Source: Candidatus Zhuqueibacterota bacterium (lineage in GTDB: Bacteria > Zhuqueibacterota > Zhuqueibacteria > Residuimicrobiales > Oceaniaggregativiventaceae). Taken from it: 38,663 bases of DNA. Below the pieces are notes generated by a model. It was not told the origin of the DNA, did not search any database, and was given only the letters and a program-made list of their open reading frames with translations. The translations under genes and the position numbers were made by a program. Position 1 is the first letter of the stretch; each line of letters begins with the position of its first letter. The stretch is taken from positions 1 through 38,663 of the forward strand of contig JAFGJN010000165.1 in NCBI GenBank assembly GCA_016929055.1. Reading direction: 5' to 3'. This document shows positions 10,419 through 18,998 of this stretch, piece by piece.

Positions 10419-12107
10419 TCAATTCGGCGGCAGCACGAGAATTTTTTGGACGCCCGATCGATGGCCCAGAGAAACGCGCAGCCAGTAAACGCCGGATGGT
10501 ACAGTTTGCCCGAATTCATCGGTGCCGTTCCAGCTCAGGGTGGTTGCGCCGTCGAGCCGGGATCGGGCAAAGCGGTGAATTCGGCGGCCCAACACATCAT
10601 AGATCACCGCTTCGAATGTACCTGTTCCGCCGCTGATGTGGGCGGTCAGGGGCGATCGACCGGGATCAAAGGGATTGGGATAGGCTGGATCGAGGGTAAA
10701 ATTGCCGGGCGTCGTCGGCTCAAAGGCGACGGATGTGGCCGCCGTTTTGCTCTGCTTGTCGGCGCTGACAGCCGGAGCGGTGTTCTCCCAGGCGACCAAC
10801 TTTTGCGCCAGTTCCGCTCCTTGATTTGCCTCCGGTACGAAATAGGAGACAAAATCAAAGGTGATGCGATCCGAAAAGAGAACCTGGTTCGCCTGCTGGG
10901 CCTGGAAGAGCAATCCCACATCGCCATAGGAAACAAGGTCGCCGCTGTCCGTTGTGCCATCCGATGTGCCGCCATCGCTGCGGTCGGCATAATAGAGACG
11001 AGCGGATTCCGGCGGGTTAACCGAGGGCAGTGAATAGATCGAGACCACACTGCCGAAATCACCGCTGATCATCATCCACACGGGTTCACCAACTGTTTGG
11101 TCCAGAGTTTGGTCAATCGAATCTGGCTGGCCATCGACGGTGATCGCTTGATCGGTGTTGCAGTCGGAATAAAAACGCGCCCCCGCCACTTCGGCGTTGA
11201 AATCGAGGGACTGGCGCAGCGTCTTGACGCCGGCGAGTGCCAACATTTGCGGGCTTTCGAGCTGGCCTTCCTGTACAACCAAACGAAAACTGTAGGGGAA
11301 ATAGTGGACTTTGTAATCGATGTTCAGCTGCGGGGATAGAAATTGGGTCGGGTTGGCCATCAGTGTTTCCTGATCCTGAAAGGCGCGCACCGGTTTGACC
11401 ACAACCGCGGATTTTTTCCATTTCAGCGTGTCTTCGTCAAAGGAATAGGGACCGATTCCGTATAATATCGTGGGTTCTCCAGCCAGGCGGATTTTTAGTC
11501 GATCGAGGATGTCGCGTTCAGGTTCGAGCGAGAGGGCGAGATGTTCGGGCCAGCCGTTGGCGCTCAGGCCCAGGGTATAGTTTGGTGTTTCCCAGCGGTG
11601 CGCAGCGGGTCGGCTGGATGGGCCGGGCGAATGCACAAGGTAGCCATCCGTTTTCAGATGGTGGCTGTCCCCGGAAAAAGCAAAGAGGTAACACCAGGCC
11701 TTCCGATTGTCGAGCGGATCGTGCAGAGCGATTTCAATACGAGGTTGCGTTGTATCGGTTGCAGCGGGCCAGTGCCAGGTCGGCGCGCGATCGCCGAGAT
11801 CCTGAGGCATCACCACCAGCTCGTCTTCGGCGTCGATGCGGTTGTTTTGCGATTCGGTTTTGTTGTATTTGCGCACGCCGTTTTCGATCGCGATATCATC
11901 CACCTGCCAGGGCAGGGCTCTCCATTCCTGTTCGAATTCCGCATAGGCAAAGAGGCCCATCGAATCGGTCGGCCAGTCGATGGGCGGCAGTTGTTTGCCG
12001 AGAATCACCACGGGAACGTAGGCGCGGGACAGAGAGTCGGCTGGGGCTTCTGTCGCTGTTCCGAAAAGAATGATCAGTGGCAGATAGAACATGTAAAACC
12101 GATGCAT
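10419..12107 (-). CDS. Secreted protein with FlgD-Ig-like/T9SS-like C-terminal domain (paralog B)
   Basis: 562 aa; DPAYPNPFDPGRSPL...YDVLGRRIHRFARSRLDGATTLSWNGTDEFGQTVPSGVYWLRVSLGHRSGVQKILVL; shares the 'DELVxMxxDxGDRAP' and 'DSGDLVSYGDxG' segments with ORF 5124..6965. Confidence 0.85.
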   Translation of the reverse strand: MHRFYMFYLPLIILFGTATEAPADSLSRAYVPVVILGKQLPPIDWPTDSMGLFAYAEFEQEWRALPWQVDDIAIENGVRKYNKTESQNNRIDAEDELVVMPQDLGDRAPTWHWPAATDTTQPRIEIALHDPLDNRKAWCYLFAFSGDSHHLKTDGYLVHSPGPSSRPAAHRWETPNYTLGLSANGWPEHLALSLEPERDILDRLKIRLAGEPTILYGIGPYSFDEDTLKWKKSAVVVKPVRAFQDQETLMANPTQFLSPQLNIDYKVHYFPYSFRLVVQEGQLESPQMLALAGVKTLRQSLDFNAEVAGARFYSDCNTDQAITVDGQPDSIDQTLDQTVGEPVWMMISGDFGSVVSIYSLPSVNPPESARLYYADRSDGGTSDGTTDSGDLVSYGDVGLLFQAQQANQVLFSDRITFDFVSYFVPEANQGAELAQKLVAWENTAPAVSADKQSKTAATSVAFEPTTPGNFTLDPAYPNPFDPGRSPLTAHISGGTGTFEAVIYDVLGRRIHRFARSRLDGATTLSWNGTDEFGQTVPSGVYWLRVSLGHRSGVQKILVLPPN

Positions 12108-12130
12108 ATATAACCTCTATTGCAATCTCG

Positions 12131-12300
12131 GAGTTTGTGTCAACAGAATCCAATAAAAAGTATTTTTATATCACTCGTGTCCCATCGTCAGATGGGACAC
12201 GAGTGAACTTTATTGTTTTTGAAGCAGTCACCATTTCCACCCGTTTGGCACAAATGCCTTGTTGTGTTTTTTGGGGATTCGGTACGAAGCACCGAATCAG
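12131..12300 (-). repeat. Dispersed intergenic element, copy 1 (with nested hairpin)
   Basis: Reverse complement reads GATTCGGTGCTTCGTACCGAATCCCC...TTTGTGCCAAACGGGTGGAAATGGTGACTGCTTCAAA...[hairpin]...ATAAAAATACTTTTTATTGGATTCTGTTGACAC, clearly alignable to 24387..24515. Confidence 0.85.
12171..12206. repeat. Perfect 16-bp inverted repeat (hairpin) inside repeat copy 1
   Basis: TCACTCGTGTCCCATC-GTCA-GATGGGACACGAGTGA. Confidence 0.95.
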
Positions 12301-12416
12301 GGGCCGTTCAAGACGGTACAAGCTCGCCTTTATAACAACGGTTTAGACGGCCAGTCTGTTCCGTAACAATACACTGCGGACGACTGGCGTTATTTTTGTT
12401 GTTCTGACCGGCCTCT

Positions 12417-14627
12417 TTAGATTTCGCCGCTGACGGCGAGTGCATAGCTTTTGATCTCGCCCAAAACGCGTTCGGAAACGGTGTAATGATAGTTCAGGGC
12501 GTTTTGTATCAACACTTGAAATCGATATTTTTTCCAGTTATAGCCAAGCCGCACATCCCAGACGCGCATGGGCACGCGTTCATCCAGCGGATAAACGGCC
12601 ACGCGCTCGATACGGCTCATATAGCGAAAATCCGTTTCGGCAAAAAAGCCGTTCCAGGAAAACCGCGGAGAGAAAAAACCGATCCACTCGGGGCGATAGA
12701 GCAACGTTTGTCCGGATTCCTTTTCCCGCGGATCCATCCAGGTTGCGGATGCTTCGATGATGAGCCGATCTTTCCAGACGCGCCAGCGCAGCAGTGTCTC
12801 GATGCCCAAAATAGTCGCGGCCGGATAGTTTTTAAACTGAGCTGTGAGGTCGGAAGCCAGGGTCGGCTCGATGAGATGCTTGTAATAGCTGTAAAAGCCG
12901 GTCAATTCGCAGTAAATGCTTTGGCCGATCGATTGACGCATGCCGATGTCGAGAAGAGTCGAGCGTTCCGGCATGAGATCGGGATTGGGCAGGGCGCGAA
13001 AATCTTTTGACCCGGCGCTGATAAAGCGCTCGACCACGGTGGCGGCGCGAAAACCGCGGCCGAATGAAGTGTGCAAAATGGTGCCGTCCAGAGGCTGAAT
13101 GCTCAGCCCGATCTTGGGACTGAACTGAAATTCCACCGAGTCTCCGACTAGGGTATAGGTGTCGAGGCGCAAGCCGGTATTGAGGTGCAAACGATCGGTC
13201 AGGTGCCAGACATTCTGCACATAGGGTGAGATGCCGTCTGCACGCCGGCTACCGTAAAATTCCGATTCAACCCGGTCGTGACGATAATCCATGCCAAAGG
13301 AAAGACTGTGCTGCGGATGCGGCCGCCAGTTGAACTGTGCTTCTCCACCCAATCCGAGGGCCGGCGTAAAGGCCTCGGTTATATTGAACGGTACGCCGAC
13401 CAGCTGCTGGTTATAGGAGAGGCGCAGGCGCAGCGATAATGAGGGCGAAAACAATTTGTCATAGATCAGGTAGGTCAGGTAGCCGTTCAAGCGATAGCGA
13501 TTGCCGACATCCGTGGGTGGAACTTGAAGCGCCTGGTTCTGTTCGCGCCATTGCAAAAAAAGTTCGCGATCGTCGCTGCTGAATGAGGCAAAAGCGGTCA
13601 AAGACGAATAATCGGGCAGGGTCCAGCGCGTTTTTCCTGTCAGGAACCAGCGGTTAAATTCACCGTTCTGTCGATCGCCGGTCGAGCTGTGATGGGAGAG
13701 AGCAAGACGAAGACCGACCGGCCCAAAGCTTTGCGAATAGCCAAGATCGGTGCGCTGATAGTGGAGCTGCTTGTCGGTCCATTTCCATTCGGGGACAGCG
13801 GGATCGGCATAAAGACCGGCGGTTTGCCGAAAGGAAACGGAAGCACGGCGTTCCGGTAGTTTGGTCAGAATGTTGACGACGCCGCTGATTGCGCCCGATC
13901 CATAGATGGAAGAGGCGGCGCCTTTGAGGACTTCGATATGATCCACTTCGGTGATGGGAACGATGTTCCAGTTGACCTGGCCCAGATCGCTGGTCATGAT
14001 CGGCACGCCATCGAGCAGCACCAGTTGGCGATGGCCTCCTAGCCGGTTATATCCGGATCCACCACGGATATTGATATTTTCGCCCACCAGGCTGACTCCG
14101 GCCAGATTGACCAGCGCCGCATCGATGCTCAGATTGTTGCGGCGACGAATCGTCTCTTGCCCGAGTACGGCCACACTGGCGGCCGCTGCGCTCAAGTCTT
14201 CCGGCAGGCGAGAACTGGTGACAACGATTTGGTTGAGTTCGATAAAAGAGGGCTCCAGCTCGACTTGCACACTTGAGTGAGCCGATGCCTGCACCACCAA
14301 GGGGTGGCGCAGGGTCTTGTAGCCGATATAGCTGATTTTGAGAATGTAGTGACCCGGCGGAATGCGATAAAGAGCAAACCGTCCGTCGACGTCGCTGCTG
14401 GTCCCGAGTAAAGTCCCTTCGATCTGAATATTGGCGCCAGCAAGCGGTTCCTTTGTGCCCAGTTCACGAATGGTACCGCTCACACTCCCAGCGATCTGGG
14501 CCTGAACGGCCGGCGCAAAGAGAAAGGGCAGAGCGATGATGACCATCGTCAACAGGAATAGTCGGCTCATACGGAAATCAAAAAGCTGGTGACAGCAGGG
14601 AATGGGTTGTACGGCAAAAAGAGTCAT
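12417..14627 (-). CDS. TonB-dependent receptor with carboxypeptidase-regulatory-like domain (paralog B); start may be the internal Met at 14570
   Basis: 736 aa; AGSVSGTIRELGTKEPLAGANIQIEGTLLGTSSDVDGRFALYRIPPGHYILKISYIGY, plug (INIRGGSGYNRLGGHRQLVLLDGVPIMTSDLGQVNWN...IEVLKGAASSIYGSGAISGVVNILTK); MSRLFLLTMVIIALPFLFAPAVQA is a better signal peptide start. Confidence 0.92.
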   Translation of the reverse strand: MTLFAVQPIPCCHQLFDFRMSRLFLLTMVIIALPFLFAPAVQAQIAGSVSGTIRELGTKEPLAGANIQIEGTLLGTSSDVDGRFALYRIPPGHYILKISYIGYKTLRHPLVVQASAHSSVQVELEPSFIELNQIVVTSSRLPEDLSAAAASVAVLGQETIRRRNNLSIDAALVNLAGVSLVGENINIRGGSGYNRLGGHRQLVLLDGVPIMTSDLGQVNWNIVPITEVDHIEVLKGAASSIYGSGAISGVVNILTKLPERRASVSFRQTAGLYADPAVPEWKWTDKQLHYQRTDLGYSQSFGPVGLRLALSHHSSTGDRQNGEFNRWFLTGKTRWTLPDYSSLTAFASFSSDDRELFLQWREQNQALQVPPTDVGNRYRLNGYLTYLIYDKLFSPSLSLRLRLSYNQQLVGVPFNITEAFTPALGLGGEAQFNWRPHPQHSLSFGMDYRHDRVESEFYGSRRADGISPYVQNVWHLTDRLHLNTGLRLDTYTLVGDSVEFQFSPKIGLSIQPLDGTILHTSFGRGFRAATVVERFISAGSKDFRALPNPDLMPERSTLLDIGMRQSIGQSIYCELTGFYSYYKHLIEPTLASDLTAQFKNYPAATILGIETLLRWRVWKDRLIIEASATWMDPREKESGQTLLYRPEWIGFFSPRFSWNGFFAETDFRYMSRIERVAVYPLDERVPMRVWDVRLGYNWKKYRFQVLIQNALNYHYTVSERVLGEIKSYALAVSGEI

Positions 14628-14640
14628 AAGCGATTTCTTG

Positions 14641-15150
14641 TCAATTCTGTTGCGGGTTTGTGGAGGTCGCCGGGTATTGGCCCATCAAGCGCCAATCCAC
14701 CAGAATGTCGATATCCGTTGCAATTGGGTGATCTTTGGAAAGGACGACTGGCCGGTTTTCGACAGTAAACGATATCGGATCAAATCCATAAAAACTGAGA
14801 ATGTTGCCATAGTTCCAGGTTTTGCCCTTTTCCTTCCAGATTGCTGCGACGATCGAATAGCTTGCCAAAGGTGCGGGAATTTCATAAGATGAACGATCCC
14901 GGCTCAGGTTGATCGCGGAATAGGTAAAGACCACATCGCCGAGAGATTCGGGTGGCACTCGAACAGCGGCGATAACCCGTACCGATTCGACATTTTCCGG
15001 CTGCAGCTCGGGATTGAGGAAAACGATGTCGCCGGTGATTGTTGAATTCAGTGTTCCCAGCCCATGATCCATTTCGCAAGCCGCGTTGAGCAGCAAAGCT
15101 GCAAGCGGGATCAATCCGGCGCGTCGGCGCAACAGCTCCATTGCTTTCAT
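14641..15150 (-). CDS. Hypothetical lipoprotein (receptor-associated, paralog B)
   Basis: 169 aa; lipobox ALLLNAACEMD; ITGDIVFLNPELQPENVESVRVIAAVRVPP...YSIVAAIWKEKGKTWNYGNILSFYGFDP...DIDILVDWRLM; 4-bp overlap with the upstream peptidase gene. Confidence 0.7.
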   Translation of the reverse strand: MKAMELLRRRAGLIPLAALLLNAACEMDHGLGTLNSTITGDIVFLNPELQPENVESVRVIAAVRVPPESLGDVVFTYSAINLSRDRSSYEIPAPLASYSIVAAIWKEKGKTWNYGNILSFYGFDPISFTVENRPVVLSKDHPIATDIDILVDWRLMGQYPATSTNPQQN

Positions 15151-16334
15151 CGTTTTGCCGCTCGCATCTGGTATTCCTGAATGACTTTTTCCGCGCCATC
15201 CTTGTGGAGAAGAATGGCGAGGATTTTTAATTTGATGTAATCGCCATGAAAGAAAAAATAGCCCGGATATCGGCCTTTAAAGGCGGTAGTCGATGAGTCC
15301 TTGATGAGAAACCAGTCCTCGCCGGTTATCTCTGTGTATCCGATCAAATGGACGCCATGATCGTCGGCGGAAGAGCCGTTGTCGAACCGGAATTCACGGC
15401 TGTGCGAATCGATATATTCGGAGGGGATGTCAAAAGTGGGCACCACTGCGAGATCCGCTTCGCCCGTGCGGCCGGGTTCGCTCACGTCGCCAGCAATAGC
15501 GACGCTGATTCCTTTTTGAATAGCGCTTTTGATCGTCATATAAAAATCATCGAGGGGCACATTGTAATAGTCCTTGCTGTTCCACCAGTTGTCGGGCACC
15601 TTGTAGGCATCCTGGGTCCAATAGGGCAGGTGTCGAAAAGAGATCAACGAGACGTAATCATCCAAAGGCAGCTGTAAATCCTCCTCGAGGTATTGCCGAG
15701 GCGTCATCCATTCGCCGTCCACCTGGATCGAATCCGGCGGCGCACCCATAACCTTGTTCAGAATGAGCCGGGTAGCGGTGATCACCTGGTCTTCGTTCCA
15801 GATCTCCTCTTTGGCGATGTAATCGAGATAACCTTTCAGTTCCTCAATCAGGCGTTCCTGATTGTAGGGGTGCTGATCGTCGAGACGTCCGCTATAGTCA
15901 CCGGCGCGCACCGCGCCGTATTGTTTCATCCGTTCGATTACGGCATTGTGCTGCGATCCCTCGGCGATTAGTGAATTGCCCTTTTCGCGTACAAATCGCC
16001 GCACTTTTTCGACATATTCCCAATAAACCGTAAACATACGCGACAAGGCGATTTCACGTCCCGACAGACGTTTGATTTCCGATTCCAGCAGCGAGGTGGC
16101 TGAAAAGCACCAACAGGTTCCGGTGGTGTCCTGGCGCACCGGTACGGTATGGTAAACCGGGCGATAGGCGTCCGGCGACTTGACCGAGAACCGGCTGACG
16201 TCGAATCGCAAAATACTTTTTTCCTTGCCGTAAAAATCGGCCTCGGTTCGATAGATTGTTTTATCGCGAGGTTTATCAGCGGCATGAGCGGACATGACGG
16301 CTAGTGTTAAAAGAATAAATGACAAACGCCTCAT
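15147..16334 (-). CDS. Secreted C1-family (papain/bleomycin-hydrolase-like) cysteine peptidase
   Basis: 395 aa; signal peptide; VRQDTTGTCWCFSATSLLESEIKRL (Cys nucleophile region) and DDHGVHLIGYTEITGEDWFLIKDSS (His region). Confidence 0.88.
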   Translation of the reverse strand: MRRLSFILLTLAVMSAHAADKPRDKTIYRTEADFYGKEKSILRFDVSRFSVKSPDAYRPVYHTVPVRQDTTGTCWCFSATSLLESEIKRLSGREIALSRMFTVYWEYVEKVRRFVREKGNSLIAEGSQHNAVIERMKQYGAVRAGDYSGRLDDQHPYNQERLIEELKGYLDYIAKEEIWNEDQVITATRLILNKVMGAPPDSIQVDGEWMTPRQYLEEDLQLPLDDYVSLISFRHLPYWTQDAYKVPDNWWNSKDYYNVPLDDFYMTIKSAIQKGISVAIAGDVSEPGRTGEADLAVVPTFDIPSEYIDSHSREFRFDNGSSADDHGVHLIGYTEITGEDWFLIKDSSTTAFKGRYPGYFFFHGDYIKLKILAILLHKDGAEKVIQEYQMRAAKR

Positions 16335-16403
16335 TTCCGGTCTCCTCTTTTTTTCTCGGGGACACGATGGCCTGGATGATTTATTCGACAGAGAGTGGAA
16401 CGG

Positions 16404-17258
16404 TTATTCCGGGCGGTCATTCTCCTTGCTTACGGGAAATTCTCCATCGATTGCGCCGACGAGGATCGCGCGGGTTTCCGGGCTCAAGTCCTTGTCCGCC
16501 AACCATTGAAGATAACCAATATCATTTTCCCGCACCCATTGCAGGGATCGACCGCGATATTTTCCAAAGCTCAACACCGCCAGGGAGTTTTTCCAGATTA
16601 ATTTGCGATCGGGATCCAGGTAATCCGAAAATTCGCCGGATGCGTAGCGATGCAAAGCGGCAATAGACCGGGGGAGATCGGAATAGCGATCGAGTTGTGC
16701 ATCAAAGACTTGCAGCGTCGCTTGTACATCTCCGAGCGCATCGTGGGCGTCGTGGTGTTCTTTTTGGCAATAAAAGCGCAACGCTGCGGCCAGATCACGC
16801 GGTTCCTTTTTATGAAAAATGACCTGGACATCGACCAGCCGGGTTTTTTCCATGTCGAGAGAACAAGCGCAGCGGCGCAATTCGGCCAGCAAAAACGGCA
16901 CGTCGAATCGGGCGATATTGAAACCGGCCAGATCGCAACCACCGAGAAAAGCGGTGATCTGGGGCGCAAAATGGGTCATGTTCGGTTGAGCAGCCACATC
17001 GGCATCAGTAATGCCGTGTATACGGGTGGCTTCCGGCGGGATCGGCATTCCAGGATTGACCAGTGCCGTCCATTTTTCCTGTGTTCTTTGCGGATTGACC
17101 TTGATGAAGGCGAATTGGACGATTCGGTCCTGCTGAAAATTCAGCCCGGTGGTTTCGAGATCGAAAAAGACCAGCGGGCGCTCCAGGGTCAAAGCGGCGA
17201 ACAGGCGGCCGGATTTGGGTTCGTCGAACGGCAGCGTTTGTTGAAAATCTTTTATCAT
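16404..17258 (-). CDS. DnaQ-family 3'-5' exonuclease with C-terminal DUF3820/ExoX-C-like domain
   Basis: ORF 16404..17384; internal start MIKDFQQTLPF at 17258 has GGAG upstream. FFDLETTGLNFQQDRIVQFAFI (ExoI), AGFNIARFDVPFLL (ExoII), HDAHDALGDVQAT (ExoIII); C-terminus VLSFGKYRGRSLQWVRENDIGYLQWL. Confidence 0.92.
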   Translation of the reverse strand: MIKDFQQTLPFDEPKSGRLFAALTLERPLVFFDLETTGLNFQQDRIVQFAFIKVNPQRTQEKWTALVNPGMPIPPEATRIHGITDADVAAQPNMTHFAPQITAFLGGCDLAGFNIARFDVPFLLAELRRCACSLDMEKTRLVDVQVIFHKKEPRDLAAALRFYCQKEHHDAHDALGDVQATLQVFDAQLDRYSDLPRSIAALHRYASGEFSDYLDPDRKLIWKNSLAVLSFGKYRGRSLQWVRENDIGYLQWLADKDLSPETRAILVGAIDGEFPVSKENDRPE

Positions 17259-17382
17259 GGGCGCTCCGGTTGTTTTGACAAGAGTGATCGAGCGCGCGGC
17301 AATGAGCCGTCTTGAATATAAAATAGGAAACCGGGGTGCAAATATCAAACGATAAATCCGCACCAATTCGGTCGCGCCGGGC

Positions 17383-17416
17383 AAAAAAAATCCCGGTCGT
17401 TAACGTTCGACCGGGA
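17383..17416 (-). terminator. Intrinsic terminator for the minus-strand parvulin gene
   Basis: Plus strand AAAAAAAATCCCGGTCG-TTAACGTT-CGACCGGGA; read on the minus strand this is a GC stem followed by T8. Confidence 0.85.
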
Positions 17417-17439
17417 CTGGTATCGATGATACGAACGTT

Positions 17440-17877
17440 CTATTTCCGCAGGATAATATGATAGCCGAACGGGGTCTCTATGATTTCGGAAACCTGGCCG
17501 GGCTGGAGACCGAAGGCTGCCTCTTCGAAAGCCGGAACCATCTGCCCGCGTCCAAAAATTCCCAGGTCACCGCCTTTTTGTGCGCTGGGACAATCAGAGT
17601 ATTGTGTGGCCAATTCGGCAAAATCGGCGCCCTCTTCCAGCTGCTGCAGCAAATCGACAGCCGTAGCATAGGCCTCTTCTTTAGTTCGAGTGATATTGGC
17701 AGGCGCGCGTTCGGAACCCTGGTACATGATGAGAATATGCGCCGCATGGATTTCGCCTTCAGCTGGTTGCATTTCTTCGGCCGGGGTTTCGGGAGCGGGT
17801 TTTTCTTTTTTGGCACAGCCCCAGGCCAGGGCAAAGGCGACAGTGGCGATCAATAAAAGAACGGCTAGTCTCTTCAT
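17440..17877 (-). CDS. Parvulin-type peptidylprolyl isomerase lipoprotein
   Basis: Start at MKRLAVLLLIATVAFALAWGCAKK (lipobox) with CTGGAGGAA upstream; AAHILIMYQG...FAELATQYSDCPSAQKGGDLGIFGRGQMVPAFEEAAFGLQPGQVSEIIETPFGYHIILRK. Confidence 0.92.
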   Translation of the reverse strand: MKRLAVLLLIATVAFALAWGCAKKEKPAPETPAEEMQPAEGEIHAAHILIMYQGSERAPANITRTKEEAYATAVDLLQQLEEGADFAELATQYSDCPSAQKGGDLGIFGRGQMVPAFEEAAFGLQPGQVSEIIETPFGYHIILRK

Positions 17878-18104
17878 TTTTTCCTCCAGGTTTATTCGGG
17901 ATCGTTTTATTGACAGGAGACAGAACGACGATCCTTTACACGATTTATTTAAAAATTTAGCAAGATATCGCCTAAAAAGCAAGTCAAGTTTTATCCGGTT
18001 TCGATGAGAAGCGACGAATGCCAAACAAAATCAATTGGATAGGGTCACTCCAGGGGTGCAGACTGTCAATTCCGCAAAAGATTGCATTGCCTTTCAAAAC
18101 TGTT

Positions 18105-18137
18105 TCCCAGATTTTGAGCGAAGTGCCGAATCTGGGA
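18105..18137. repeat. Intergenic inverted repeat
   Basis: TCCCAGATT-(15 nt)-AATCTGGGA, perfect 9-bp arms, in the roughly 250-bp intergenic region 18025-18277. Confidence 0.7.
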
Positions 18138-18194
18138 TCGATAAACCAGATCTGTCATTTACAATAACCCGTGTTCTGTAAGGCAATCAAATTG

Positions 18195-18221
18195 GGTGGT
18201 GCCCCCGAGTGGGACACCACC
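18195..18221. repeat. GTGTCCCA-family hairpin, copy at 18.2 kb
   Basis: GGTGGTGCCCCCGAGTGGGACACCACC; its reverse complement (GGTGTCCCACTCGGGGGCACC) matches 32250..32272 (GGTGTCCCATTCAGGGACACC). Confidence 0.75.
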
Positions 18222-18277
18222 AACAACCCAGATTCTGTTTCAGCAGATTTGGATTCAGGCGCGAGTGAATTCGAGTT

Positions 18278-18973
18278 CTAGTTTGTCAGGATTTTGTACA
18301 GTCTGGCCAGGGTTTCTCCGGCTTGCCCCAGGGGCGGTGTAAAGCGCCAGTGCGGCGAGTCTTCCGTATCGTGGTTGATCAGGATATAATCATAGTCCTT
18401 TGCCATTTCCAGTTCGTCGTATGCTCGGGAGGCTCTTTGGCGAATATCGTCGAGTTCGTCGGGCGAAAGAATTTTGCCCTGCTGCATGGCGCGCAGGACT
18501 TGTTTGTGCGCCATCACGGCCGCCATCGCCTGATGTGGCGAGGGGAAGGACATGTATTCGATCAGCGATTCGATCTCCTCGTGTGTAACTGGTGCAACAA
18601 AAATCCGTTCGATGTGCAACGATAGCCAATCACTGCACCGATTGACCAGGGTTTTTGCCAGTGTCGGATAAATTTCCGCAATAGCCAGTGGTTGGTTTTG
18701 CAGGGCCGAACGCAACTCGTGTAGATCCAGAGCCTGCCAAATGTGGCGAACCTGGCCGACCAGATAACGCTCTTGCGGCAATTGTTGAATCTCTTCTGGC
18801 GAACGAAAATGAAAATGAATGCCATCGCGTTCGCCGGGGCGGGGTTTGCGGCTTGAATAGAGGATCGGTCGATAAAAATCGAGATGTGGATAGACCCGTT
18901 GCAGAGCATCGAGAAGGGGTGTTTTTCCGGCACAGGAGGGTCCGGAAAGGATGATCAGACGGTGTATCGACAT
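18278..18973 (-). CDS. Guanylate kinase-like P-loop protein
   Basis: 231 aa; LIILSGPSCAGKTPLLDAL (Walker A), YSSRKPRPGERDGIHFHFRS (GuK-like GMP-binding region). Confidence 0.7.
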   Translation of the reverse strand: MSIHRLIILSGPSCAGKTPLLDALQRVYPHLDFYRPILYSSRKPRPGERDGIHFHFRSPEEIQQLPQERYLVGQVRHIWQALDLHELRSALQNQPLAIAEIYPTLAKTLVNRCSDWLSLHIERIFVAPVTHEEIESLIEYMSFPSPHQAMAAVMAHKQVLRAMQQGKILSPDELDDIRQRASRAYDELEMAKDYDYILINHDTEDSPHWRFTPPLGQAGETLARLYKILTN

Positions 18974-18998
18974 GGACGTTCAGTTTGTTTTGGGTGGT

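Noticed and set aside
12131-12300. CRISPR array possibility for the hairpin-rich intergenic regions
   Set aside because: Repeats are single dispersed copies tens of kb apart, not regularly spaced units, and no Cas genes are present.
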